From contig DASREA010000027.1 in the NCBI GenBank assembly GCA_035652315.1, forward strand, positions 26,834 to 90,833: a stretch of 64,000 nt of DNA, read 5' to 3'. The notes beneath the pieces are model-generated. The model was given only the letters and a program-made list of their open reading frames with translations, was not told the origin of the DNA and searched no databases. The position numbers were made by a program, and so were the translations under genes. Positions 51,496 through 59,755 of the stretch are shown piece by piece. Every line of letters starts with the position of its first letter. Position 1 is the stretch's first letter. Source of the stretch: CANKHA01 sp035652315 (GTDB lineage Bacteria > Pseudomonadota > Alphaproteobacteria > Rhizobiales > Xanthobacteraceae).

Positions 51496-52707
51496 ATGGC
51501 CGATGCGCCGGGGAGCGAGATGGTCGACGCTCAGTTGGACAACCAGGACGAGACGCGCCAAGCCGCCGCCGACAATCCGCGCGACTCGCTTGTTGCGCGC
51601 TTCGGCCCCGGGAAGCCGTTGAAGCTCGATGCCGGCGTCGAGCTCTCGCCGTTCCAGATCGCCTACAAGACCTACGGGACGCTCAATGCCGACCGCACCA
51701 ACGCCGTGATGGTCTGTCACGCGCTGACCGGCGATCAGCACGTTGCCAGCACGCATCCGGTCACCGGCAAGCCGGGCTGGTGGGAAACGATGGTCGGTCC
51801 GGGCAAGCCCATCGATACCGAGCGGTATTTCGTCATCTGTTCGAACGTGGTCGGCGCCTGCATGGGCTCAAGCGGCCCGTCATCGATCAATCCGGCGACC
51901 GGCAAGCCTTGGGGACTGGATTTTCCGGTCATCACCGTGCGCGACATGGTACGCGCACAAGCGATGCTGCTTGACGATTTGGGGATCGGCTCGCTGTTCG
52001 CGGTCGCCGGCGGCTCGATGGGCGGCATGCAGGCGCTGCAATGGGCGGCGAGCTATCCGGAGCGCGTCTTTGCCGCGCTGCCGATCGCCTGCGCCACGCG
52101 GCATTCCGCGCAAAACATCGCCTTCCATGAAGTCGGGCGGCAGGCGGTGATGGCGGATCCGGATTGGCGGCACGGGCGCTATCTGCTCGAAGGCACGAAT
52201 CCGCGGCGCGGCCTAGCCGTCGCCCGCATGGGCGCGCATATCACCTATCTCTCCGACGCCGCTCTGCATCGTAAATTCGGCCGCCGCCTGCAGGATCGCT
52301 CGAATCCGACTTTCTCCTTCGACGCGGATTTCGAGGTCGAATCCTATTTGCGCCACCAGGGCAGCTCGTTCGTGGAGCGCTTCGACGCCAATAGCTACCT
52401 CTATCTGACGCGGGCTATGGATTATTTCGATCTGGCCGCCGATTACGGCGGCGTGCTTGCTAACGCTTTCAAGGGCGGACAGACGCGGTTCTGCGTCGTG
52501 TCTTTCACCAGCGACTGGCTGTTTCCGACGTCGGAATCGCGCGCCATTGTGCATGCGCTGAACGCCAGTGGCGCGCGCGTTTCGTTTGCCGAAATCGTCA
52601 CCGACAAGGGCCATGACGCCTTCCTGCTCGAGGAACCGGAATTGTTCGCCATCGTGCGCGGCTTTCTCGATTCGGCCGGCAAGGCGCGCGGCCTGGCGGC
52701 AGGCTAG
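51496..52707 (+). CDS. metX: Homoserine O-acyltransferase
   Basis: A 403-residue alpha/beta-hydrolase that acylates homoserine at the first committed step of methionine synthesis. The nucleophile is S174 in VAGGSMGGMQALQWA; the triad Asp is in SFTSDWLFPT and the His in DKGHDAFLLE; MVCHALTGDQHVAS carries the oxyanion region. ATG 51520 with a better GGGGAG site is an alternative start (395 residues). It is coupled (2-bp gap) to metW, the usual pair in alpha- and betaproteobacteria. No SAM riboswitch hallmark was found upstream. Acetyl versus succinyl donor cannot be decided by eye. Confidence 0.93.
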   Translation: MADAPGSEMVDAQLDNQDETRQAAADNPRDSLVARFGPGKPLKLDAGVELSPFQIAYKTYGTLNADRTNAVMVCHALTGDQHVASTHPVTGKPGWWETMVGPGKPIDTERYFVICSNVVGACMGSSGPSSINPATGKPWGLDFPVITVRDMVRAQAMLLDDLGIGSLFAVAGGSMGGMQALQWAASYPERVFAALPIACATRHSAQNIAFHEVGRQAVMADPDWRHGRYLLEGTNPRRGLAVARMGAHITYLSDAALHRKFGRRLQDRSNPTFSFDADFEVESYLRHQGSSFVERFDANSYLYLTRAMDYFDLAADYGGVLANAFKGGQTRFCVVSFTSDWLFPTSESRAIVHALNASGARVSFAEIVTDKGHDAFLLEEPELFAIVRGFLDSAGKARGLAAG

Positions 52708-52709
52708 CG

Positions 52710-53363
52710 ATGCTCCAGCGCGATCTCACCATGGCGGAGACGCCGGCGGCGCCGGGTGGTGCCCGTGTCGACCTTGTGGTCGTGGCGCAGATGATCGAGT
52801 CTCACGCCAAGGTACTCGACGTCGGCTGCGGCGACGGCGAGCTGTTGCGCCTGCTTGCGGAGACCCGCGGCGTCGACGGCCGCGGCATTGAATTGTCGCG
52901 CGAGGGCGTCAACGAAAGCGTAGCCAAAGGACTGGCGGTGGTGCAGGGCGACGCCGATACCGACCTTGCGGATTATCCGGATGACGCCTTCGACTACGTG
53001 ATCCTGTCACAGACGCTCCAGGCTACCCGGCGGCCGCGGCAGGTGCTCGAACACATGCTGCGGATCGGCCGCCACGCCGTGGTGTCCTTCCCGAATTTCG
53101 GCCACTGGCGCATTCGTCTGCAGATCATGTTCGGCGGCCACATGCCGCGCACCAAGAACCTGTCCTACAGCTGGTATGACACGCCCAATATCCACCTCTG
53201 CACCATCAAGGACTTCCGCAATCTCTGCGTCGAGGTCGGTGCCAAGATGGAAAAGGCGGTGGCGCTGAACGCCTGGGGCAAGCCGCTGCGGCTCAACGCG
53301 CCATGGTGGTTCTGGAACCTGTTCGGCGAACAAGCGGTATTTCTGCTCAGCCGTAAGTCCTGA
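52710..53363 (+). CDS. metW: Methionine biosynthesis protein MetW
   Basis: A 217-residue SAM-methyltransferase-fold protein that is required with MetX for homoserine acylation. The SAM motif is VLDVGCGDGELLRLL, followed by the family segments VVQGDADTDLADYPDDAFDY, VILSQTLQATRRPRQVLEHM and FPNFGHWRIRLQ; LSYSWYDTPNIHLCTIKDF is typical of MetW. It starts 2 bp after the metX stop. A 305-bp low-GC gap follows it. Confidence 0.94.
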   Translation: MLQRDLTMAETPAAPGGARVDLVVVAQMIESHAKVLDVGCGDGELLRLLAETRGVDGRGIELSREGVNESVAKGLAVVQGDADTDLADYPDDAFDYVILSQTLQATRRPRQVLEHMLRIGRHAVVSFPNFGHWRIRLQIMFGGHMPRTKNLSYSWYDTPNIHLCTIKDFRNLCVEVGAKMEKAVALNAWGKPLRLNAPWWFWNLFGEQAVFLLSRKS

Positions 53364-53668
53364 CCTCGGTTTTGAGGGATTCGCATCGGCGCAAAACAGC
53401 GCGCCGTCACTGCGGTGAGCACTTTTCCGTGACTGCCGGTGGAAGCGTTCAACAGTATACCTTTCAAGAATTTGTTGATTTACATGGATTTTCTGCGGCT
53501 GGTTTGAGTAAAAATTGTGTCCGTAACAGTAGTTTATCATATTGCAGGGCAGCTATACAGCCCTCTGCCAAGAAACCGTCATGATTGTCTTTGCGTTTGC
53601 GTCCCCGGGGCACGCCGATTCGTCGGCGCGGTCAATTGATACTCTTGCCTTATGAAGGGGACTTCAGA
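53364..53668. other. Low-GC intergenic stretch, no gene recognised
   Basis: About 305 bp between metW and the CHAP-type gene, richer in A and T than its surroundings (for example the part from 53450 to 53540). Short overlapping ORFs of up to 70 codons exist but show no conserved motif or ribosome site. A weak inverted repeat AGGGC...GCCCT lies near 53546. It probably holds the promoter of the downstream gene. Confidence 0.6.
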
Positions 53669-54247
53669 ATGCTTCCACCACAACGTCGATGGCTTGCTGT
53701 GTGTTCCATTGCGTTCACGTTTGCAGCAACTCCTGTTTTTGCATTTCGTCAGGATGGAGATCCGATTGGGCCGCAGAAACTGGCCGCAACTTCCGCCGAC
53801 TTTGGCGGCCACGGTGTGCGCCGGCAGAGCGCGGCGGCGGATAGCACCGTGCGGCGTGGTCGCGCCGCGCACGAACTGCACAAGTACAGCGAAGGCTCCT
53901 GGTCGCCGCTCGTCGCTGAAGCCCGGCGCTATATCGGGACCAATCCGACGCGCCGCCGCACGCTCTGGTGCGGTGCCTTCATGAATCTGGTCCTGAAGGA
54001 GACCGGCCATCCCGGCAGCGGTTCCGACATGGCGCGGTCCTTCGCCTCCTATGGGCGGCGGCTTTCCGGCCCGGAGGTTGGCGCCATTGCCGTCTTCTCA
54101 CGCGGCTCCGGCGGCCATGTCGGCGTCGTATCCGGCGTTGCCGACAATGGCGATCCCATCGTCATCTCCGGCAACTTCAATGATCACGTTGCCGAGGCTG
54201 TCTATCCGCGCAGCCGCGTCATCGCCTACGTAATGCCGACGCAATAA
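53669..54247 (+). CDS. Secreted CHAP-type/TIGR02594 peptidase-like protein
   Basis: A 192-residue exported protein: signal peptide RRWLAVCSIAFTFAATPVFA, then a basic linker and an NlpC/CHAP-like domain of the TIGR02594 type, with catalytic Cys in RTLWCGAFMNLVLKE, a His in GSGGHVGVVSGV and Asn in ISGNFNDHV. Proteins of this kind are thought to cut peptidoglycan or act as amidases. ATG 53669 is chosen because AAGGGGA lies 8 nt upstream and the signal peptide follows at once. It shares the hairpin at 54264-54304 with the convergent MOSC gene. Confidence 0.82.
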   Translation: MLPPQRRWLAVCSIAFTFAATPVFAFRQDGDPIGPQKLAATSADFGGHGVRRQSAAADSTVRRGRAAHELHKYSEGSWSPLVAEARRYIGTNPTRRRTLWCGAFMNLVLKETGHPGSGSDMARSFASYGRRLSGPEVGAIAVFSRGSGGHVGVVSGVADNGDPIVISGNFNDHVAEAVYPRSRVIAYVMPTQ

Positions 54248-54263
54248 GCCCGGCAAAAATGCG

Positions 54264-54304
54264 ATGAGGGGACCGGCGCGCTGAACGGCCGCCGGTCCCC
54301 TCAT
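54264..54304. terminator. Bidirectional hairpin terminator
   Basis: ATGAGGGGACCGGC (54264-54277) and GCCGGTCCCCTCAT (54291-54304) form a perfect 14-bp stem with a 13-nt loop between two convergent stop codons. On the minus strand the stem is followed by CGCATTTTTGC, a T-run; on the plus strand there is only a short TT. It probably terminates the MOSC gene and weakly the CHAP gene. Confidence 0.75.
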
Positions 54305-54331
54305 GCGCTTCCAGGCCCCCAGAACCGCCAT

Positions 54332-55129
54332 TCAGGCCGCGGCCTCGACCTTGTCGCCGCGCGCGATCTCTCCGGCGCCGATCACTTCCGTATAGATGCC
54401 GCAGTCGGCGTGACCGAAAGTCTGCATCAGTGTTTGCGGGATGTTGAGATCGCGCGTGCCGGTCTGCGGGTCGACATTGGTTGCCGCGCAACGCTTGATC
54501 CGGCGCACCGCTTTCAACCGCGCTGAGCCGACAAGAATTTCCTCCCCGATCAGATCGAATTCGCGCCAGGCCGGCCAGCCGGCGACATAGAGATTGCCGC
54601 GAAAGCGCAAGGGATGTACCGGCGCGCAGACCGCCTTTTCGATCTCCCTCAGCGAGGCGAGATTGATAACCGATACCGCCTTCTGCGCGACGTCGGAAAA
54701 GCTGTGGCCGGGTTTCATATTGCCGAAGGAGTGCGCCGGCGCCGTCAGGATGCGCGGCGGCCCGCGCAGTTCGTCGGCGCAATAGTCGGCAAAGAAAGCC
54801 TCGATTGCCGCACGGCCCGCAGGATCGCGCAAATCGCCCCGCGCTGCCTCGCGGCCGCCCCGTGTCACGGTCAACCGGTGGGTGGCTTCATCAAAGTCGG
54901 TGCGCAGGGCCGCGAGCCGCTCCTGCTGCATCAGCATGAGAAAGCGCTGCTTGGGCAAATAGGCCGGATTCTGCGGATCGAAGCCCGAAGGACCGTTTTC
55001 GATGGCGTAAATCCGGTCTGCCGGCAGAGTCGCCCCCGCGGCCAGGGCCACGCGTTCCAGGGGCTGCGGTGAGAGTCCCTTTACCGGGTACCGGTAAATG
55101 CCCTCGATCGTCGCCGTCCCGTCGTCCAT
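54332..55129 (-). CDS. MOSC domain-containing protein (MOSC N-terminal beta-barrel)
   Basis: A 265-residue protein of the MOSC N/MOSC type: IEGIYRYPVKGLSPQPLERV and LPADRIYAIENG at the start, QRFLMLMQQERLAAL, then the MOSC core AVSVINLASLREIE and the molybdenum-ligand cysteine in IKRCAATNVDPQTGTRDLNI. Such proteins transfer sulfur or bind molybdenum cofactor, like YcbX and mARC. ATG 55129 (MDDGTATIE) with a GGGAGG upstream is used; the longer reading from 55186 adds basic residues without support. Confidence 0.88.
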   Translation of the reverse strand: MDDGTATIEGIYRYPVKGLSPQPLERVALAAGATLPADRIYAIENGPSGFDPQNPAYLPKQRFLMLMQQERLAALRTDFDEATHRLTVTRGGREAARGDLRDPAGRAAIEAFFADYCADELRGPPRILTAPAHSFGNMKPGHSFSDVAQKAVSVINLASLREIEKAVCAPVHPLRFRGNLYVAGWPAWREFDLIGEEILVGSARLKAVRRIKRCAATNVDPQTGTRDLNIPQTLMQTFGHADCGIYTEVIGAGEIARGDKVEAAA

Positions 55130-55245
55130 GGCAAATGAACCCTCCCTGGCCTCTTTTCGGGCTCGGGGCGCCGCCCTACATCTCAAAAACGCGGCCGGCT
55201 ACCGGGCCTGACTGGCTCATGTCCGAACGTTATGCTGTCCGTTTA

Positions 55246-55259
55246 CTGACATAGGTCAA
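55246..55259. promoter_or_regulatory. FNR/FixK-like palindrome
   Basis: CTGAC-ATAG-GTCAA reads TTGAC-N4-GTCAG on the other strand, one base away from the symmetric TTGAC-N4-GTCAA type of site bound by CRP/FNR family regulators. It lies between the MOSC gene (minus) and clpB (plus). Confidence 0.3.
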
Positions 55260-55332
55260 GCAGCGGGACACCGATGGATGCTTCTGTACCGTGCCGCCAG
55301 GGCGGAAGGAGCAGGCCGAGAGGAACCACGGA

Positions 55333-57924
55333 ATGAATATCGAGAAATATACCGACCGCGTGAAGGGCTTTCTGCAATCCGCCCAGTCCATGGCGCTACG
55401 CGAGGGCCACCAGCAATTCAGCCCCGAGCATCTGCTCAAGGTGCTGCTCGACGATCCGGAGGGTCTGGCTGCGGGTCTGATCGATCGCGCCGGCGGCCGC
55501 TCGCGGGAGGCGCTGAGCGCCGTCGAGGCCGCGCTCGCCAAGCTTCCCAAGGTTAGCGGCGGCGGCGCCGGGCAAATCTATCTGGCGCCCGCGCTTGCCC
55601 GCATCCTCGATCAATCCGAAAAAATCGCGGAAAAGGCGGGCGACAGCTTCGTCACCGTCGAGCGGCTGCTTCTGGCCATCGCCATGGATAAGGAGAGCGA
55701 GGCCGGCAAAATCCTCAGCCGCGCCGGCGTATCGGCGCAAAACCTCAACGCCGCCATCAACGCGCTGCGCAAGGGCCGCACTGCCGACAGCGCATCGGCC
55801 GAGAGCGCCTATGACGCGCTGAAAAAATTTGCCCGCGACATCACCCAGGCTGCGCGCGACGGCAAGCTCGACCCGGTCATCGGCCGCGACGAGGAAATCC
55901 GCCGGACCATTCAAGTGCTGTCCCGCCGCACCAAGAACAATCCGGTGCTGATCGGTGAGCCCGGCGTCGGCAAAACCGCGATTGTCGAGGGTCTGTCCCA
56001 GCGCATTGTCAACGGCGACGTGCCGGAGAGCCTTCAGGACAAGAAACTGCTCGCGCTCGACATGGGTGCATTGATCGCCGGCGCCAAATACCGCGGCGAA
56101 TTTGAAGAACGGCTGAAAGCCGTGTTGCAGGAGGTGACTTCCTCGGAAGGCCAGATTGTCCTGTTCATTGACGAGATGCATACCCTCGTCGGCGCCGGCA
56201 AGGCCGAGGGGGCGATGGACGCTTCCAATCTGCTGAAGCCGGCACTGGCGCGCGGCGAATTGCATTGTATCGGCGCCACCACGCTCGACGAATACAAGAA
56301 GCATGTCGAGAAGGACGCAGCGCTAGCGCGGCGCTTTCAGCCGGTCTATGTCGACGAGCCGACGGTTGAAGACACCGTCTCGATCCTGCGCGGCTTGAAA
56401 GAGAAATACGAGCTGCATCACGGCGTGCGCATTACCGATTCCGCGCTGGTGGCCGCCGCTACGTTGTCGCATCGCTACATCACTGATCGCTTCCTGCCCG
56501 ACAAGGCCATCGATCTGGTTGACGAGGCCGCGGCGCGTTTGCGTATGCAGATCGATTCGCGGCCCGAGGAACTCGACAATCTCGAGCGCGAGATCGTCCG
56601 GCTGAAGATCGAACAGGAGGCCTTGAAGAAAGAGAGTGACGCCGCCTCGAAGGAGCGGCTGAAAGCGCTGGAAAAGGAGCTGGCGCAACTTCAGGAAAAG
56701 GCCGACGTGCTCAATGCGAATTGGAAAGCCGAGCGCGAAAAGGTTTCTGAGGCGCAGAAGTTTAAGAGCGAGCTCGATCAGGCCCGCAGCGAACTCGCCA
56801 TCGCGCAGCGCAACGGCGACTATCAGCGCGCCGGCGAGCTGGCTTACGGCAAGATCCCTGAGCTGGAGAAGAAGCTCAAGGCGATCGAGGAGAAATCGGG
56901 CGGCGCTCTAGTCGAGGAAGCCGTCACCGCCAACCATATCGCGCAGGTTGTGTCGCGCTGGACAGGCATTCCCGTCGACCGGATGCTGGAAGGAGAGCGC
57001 GAGAAGCTGTTGCGCATGGAGGAAGAAATCGGCAAGCGCGTCGTCGGCCAGGAGGATGCCGTGCGTGCGGTCTCCACCGCGGTGCGCCGCGCCCGCGCCG
57101 GGCTGCAGGACCCGAACCGGCCTATCGGCTCATTCATGTTCCTCGGCCCTACCGGCGTCGGCAAAACCGAGCTGACCAAGGCGCTCGCCGAATTCCTGTT
57201 CGACGACGAGCATGCGCTTATCCGCATCGACATGTCGGAATACATGGAGAAGCATTCGGTCGCCCGCCTGATCGGCGCGCCTCCGGGCTATGTCGGCTAT
57301 GAAGAAGGCGGCGCCCTCACCGAGGCGGTCCGGCGGCGGCCCTATCAGGTCATCCTGTTCGACGAGATCGAGAAAGCGCATCCGGATGTGTTCAATATTC
57401 TGCTGCAAGTGCTCGATGACGGCCGACTGACCGACGGGCAGGGCCGCACGGTGGACTTCCGCAATACCCTGATCGTGATGACGTCGAATCTCGGTTCGCA
57501 GTTCCTGATCGACCAGCCGGAAGACCAAGATACCGACATGGTGCGCGAGCAGGTGATGGCGGTCGTGCGCGCGAGCTTCCGGCCCGAATTCCTCAACCGC
57601 GTCGATGAGATCATTCTATTCCATCGGCTGAAAAAGACCGACATGGGCCACATCGTCGATATCCAGATGCGGCGGCTGGCAAAGCTTTTGGCCGACCGCA
57701 AGATCGCGGTCGTGCTCGAGGGCTCAGCGCGCGACTGGCTTGCGGAAAAGGGCTGGGACCCGGCCTATGGCGCCCGCCCGCTCAAGCGCGTGATCCAGAA
57801 ATATGTTCAGGATCCGCTGGCGGAGATGATCCTCTCCGGGCGCATCAAGGATGGCGAGAAAGTCACGATCTCGGCGGGCAAGAAGGGGCTGACTTTCAAT
57901 GGCCAGCTTGCGGAGGCGGCGTGA
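55333..57924 (+). CDS. clpB: ATP-dependent disaggregase ClpB
   Basis: An 863-residue Hsp100 hexamer that, with DnaK, resolves aggregates. Order: N-domain (MNIEKYTDRVKGFLQSAQS), first AAA+ with GEPGVGKTAIVEG near 208, the coiled-coil M domain (about 400-530), then second AAA+ with GPTGVGKTELTKAL near 604 and the Walker B VILFDEIEKAHPDVFN; it ends KKGLTFNGQLAEAA. ATG 55333 gives the standard N-terminus; a GTG at 55291 would add 14 residues. I do not see a convincing sigma-32 promoter in the 200 bp upstream. Confidence 0.96.
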   Translation: MNIEKYTDRVKGFLQSAQSMALREGHQQFSPEHLLKVLLDDPEGLAAGLIDRAGGRSREALSAVEAALAKLPKVSGGGAGQIYLAPALARILDQSEKIAEKAGDSFVTVERLLLAIAMDKESEAGKILSRAGVSAQNLNAAINALRKGRTADSASAESAYDALKKFARDITQAARDGKLDPVIGRDEEIRRTIQVLSRRTKNNPVLIGEPGVGKTAIVEGLSQRIVNGDVPESLQDKKLLALDMGALIAGAKYRGEFEERLKAVLQEVTSSEGQIVLFIDEMHTLVGAGKAEGAMDASNLLKPALARGELHCIGATTLDEYKKHVEKDAALARRFQPVYVDEPTVEDTVSILRGLKEKYELHHGVRITDSALVAAATLSHRYITDRFLPDKAIDLVDEAAARLRMQIDSRPEELDNLEREIVRLKIEQEALKKESDAASKERLKALEKELAQLQEKADVLNANWKAEREKVSEAQKFKSELDQARSELAIAQRNGDYQRAGELAYGKIPELEKKLKAIEEKSGGALVEEAVTANHIAQVVSRWTGIPVDRMLEGEREKLLRMEEEIGKRVVGQEDAVRAVSTAVRRARAGLQDPNRPIGSFMFLGPTGVGKTELTKALAEFLFDDEHALIRIDMSEYMEKHSVARLIGAPPGYVGYEEGGALTEAVRRRPYQVILFDEIEKAHPDVFNILLQVLDDGRLTDGQGRTVDFRNTLIVMTSNLGSQFLIDQPEDQDTDMVREQVMAVVRASFRPEFLNRVDEIILFHRLKKTDMGHIVDIQMRRLAKLLADRKIAVVLEGSARDWLAEKGWDPAYGARPLKRVIQKYVQDPLAEMILSGRIKDGEKVTISAGKKGLTFNGQLAEAA

Positions 57925-57951
57925 GCATTTCACACTTCGCTGGATTGCGCT

Positions 57952-58785
57952 CTAAGCCGTGCGCCCGCTGTTCTTCTGATGCGGAATGGGCAGGTATTCG
58001 ACGCCGCCGCCGTGGCTGCGCACCGGCTGGGGGTAGAGCGTCATCAGCTCCAGAACCTCGTTCGGCATGTCGGTGCTGACCTGCAAGCCAAGCTCCTTGG
58101 CGTTGTCGGGGAAGATCGGATAGTCATGGGTCCAGTTGCCGGTGCAAAGCTTATCTGCGAGCTTTTCCGCCTCCTCGGCCGGCAGCCGGCGTTGTAACAG
58201 TCCGCGCGCGGCTTCCTTGACCTGGGCGATCGCCTTGCGCCCGACGTCGGCCAGGATCAGTGTCTGATCGTCGATTTCGGCAATCGGCTTCTGCTCGACC
58301 ACTTTGATCAGCGATGCCGCGGGCGACTGGCCCAATTGCGGGTCGATCGGCCCGAGCACGGAATGCTCGCACATGACGACCTCGTCGGCTGCCAGCGCGA
58401 TCAAGGTGCCGCCGGACATGGCATAGTGCGGCACAAAGACCGTCACCTTCGCCTTATGGTCGCGAATGGCGCGGGCAATCTGCAGTGCCGCCAGCACCAG
58501 GCCGCCCGGCGTGTGCAGCACGATGTCCAACGGCACGTCGTCGTCGGTCATATGGATGGCGCGCAGCACTTCCTCGGAGTCGTTGACATCAATGAAGCGC
58601 ATCAGCGGGAAGCCAAGGAGATTCATCGTTTCCTGGCGGTGCACGAGAAGAATGACCCGGGATTTCCGTTTCTGCTCGATTTGACCGATTTTGCGCGCGC
58701 GCATCGCCTCGAGCATGCGCTGTCGAAGCGCCGGCTGAATCGCCATTAAAAGGAAGATGATCCAAAAGATATCTCCGAGCGACAT
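57952..58785 (-). CDS. Membrane-anchored Clp-fold serine protease (SDH family)
   Basis: A 277-residue protein with one N-terminal helix (IFWIIFLLMAIQPAL) and a ClpP/crotonase-fold domain. Likely nucleophile S124 in YAMSGGTLIALAADEV; HTPGGLVLAALQIARAI holds H91, and GPIDPQLGQSP the Asp (148). This is the SppA/NfeD-related SDH-type serine peptidase annotated in many bacteria (formerly DUF114). ATG 58785 follows AAGGAG by 7 nt. It converges on clpB (28-bp gap) and follows the rhomboid gene on the same strand by 22 bp. Substrate unknown; membrane quality control is an inference. Confidence 0.87.
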   Translation of the reverse strand: MSLGDIFWIIFLLMAIQPALRQRMLEAMRARKIGQIEQKRKSRVILLVHRQETMNLLGFPLMRFIDVNDSEEVLRAIHMTDDDVPLDIVLHTPGGLVLAALQIARAIRDHKAKVTVFVPHYAMSGGTLIALAADEVVMCEHSVLGPIDPQLGQSPAASLIKVVEQKPIAEIDDQTLILADVGRKAIAQVKEAARGLLQRRLPAEEAEKLADKLCTGNWTHDYPIFPDNAKELGLQVSTDMPNEVLELMTLYPQPVRSHGGGVEYLPIPHQKNSGRTA

Positions 58786-58807
58786 TCGCAAGCTCCTTCA
58801 TGCACGG

Positions 58808-59548
58808 TCAGCGATGACCGTGCGGGGTAAAGCCGTAAACGCCCTGATCGGGGTAATAGGGACGCGTGCGTTGCAGCGTCGGGCGCAGGATTGAACCGAC
58901 GACAAAGCCGACAATGAAGCCGCCTACATGAGCCCACCAAGCGACGCCACCGGTGGCCGCCGGCGAGAATATTTCCGCCGTCCCCTGCAACAGCTGCGTA
59001 ACGAACCAGATGCCGACGTAAAGCACGGCATGCAGCTCGAAAAAGAGCGGCACAAACACGATCGGCACAAGCACGATGACGCGGGCGTAGGGGAATAGGC
59101 GAAGATAACAGCCCATAACGCCGGCAATCGCCCCCGACGCCCCCAAGGCGGGCACGACGGACGTCGCGTTGGCCAGCGCATGCGCCGCCGAGGCGGCCAT
59201 GCCGCAGCCGAGATAGAAGATCAGAAAGCGGCCCGATCCGAGCCTGTCTTCGACGGCGGGCCCGAACAGCCACAGCGTCCACATATTCACGATCAGATGC
59301 AGCCAGCCGCCATGCAGGAACATGTTGGTGAAGAAGGGAGCGTAATCGACCGGCGACGGTGCGGGCAGGCCATGGACTTCGGGCGCGAAATAGCGAGCGG
59401 GAATCAACGCGTAGCGAATAAAGAAAGATTCCTGGTCCGACGGATCGAGGCCGATCTCGAACAGGAAAACCGCGCAGTTAACGGCGATGAGGATCCAGGT
59501 AACAAGAGCTGGATTGCGTGCGGGAACGGACGTGCGAATAGGAAACAC
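58808..59548 (-). CDS. Rhomboid family intramembrane serine protease
   Basis: A 246-residue six-helix protease. Helix 1 TWILIAVNCAVFLFEIGL; helix 2 with FTNMFLHGGWLHLIVNMWTL; catalytic Ser in ALGASGAIAGVMG and catalytic His in WWAHVGGFIVGF give a standard Ser-His dyad. The start GTG 59548 has GGAGAG before it; longer readings add non-membrane residues. It is transcribed together with the Clp-fold protease. Substrates unknown. Confidence 0.92.
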   Translation of the reverse strand: MFPIRTSVPARNPALVTWILIAVNCAVFLFEIGLDPSDQESFFIRYALIPARYFAPEVHGLPAPSPVDYAPFFTNMFLHGGWLHLIVNMWTLWLFGPAVEDRLGSGRFLIFYLGCGMAASAAHALANATSVVPALGASGAIAGVMGCYLRLFPYARVIVLVPIVFVPLFFELHAVLYVGIWFVTQLLQGTAEIFSPAATGGVAWWAHVGGFIVGFVVGSILRPTLQRTRPYYPDQGVYGFTPHGHR

Positions 59549-59755
59549 CGGTCGCTCTCCGCTAAGGCCGCGGCATGCAGCCGCGTCCAACAAGTCATTA
59601 ACCTAATACAGAGACCTGCACGCGCAACTGGAATGCCGGCATTCGCGGCCCATTATTTACCGGCCTGCGACAGTTACCCCCGTGACAGCCATGGAAGAAC
59701 TCCGGCATGATATGGGCAGGCAGGCCGCGTAGGGTCGCCATTCGAGGGAGGAAAC

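Noticed and set aside
53372..53584. A 70-codon plus-strand ORF and two minus-strand ORFs in the gap after metW
   Set aside because: No conserved motif or good ribosome site; not supported as genes.
55130..55332. A sigma-32 heat-shock promoter or CIRCE element before clpB
   Set aside because: No CTTGAA/CCCAT-type pair and no CIRCE palindrome could be found; the only symmetry is the FNR-like site.
58746..59282. A 178-codon minus-strand ORF inside the rhomboid gene
   Set aside because: Out-of-frame shadow of the rhomboid gene, Arg-rich, no motif.
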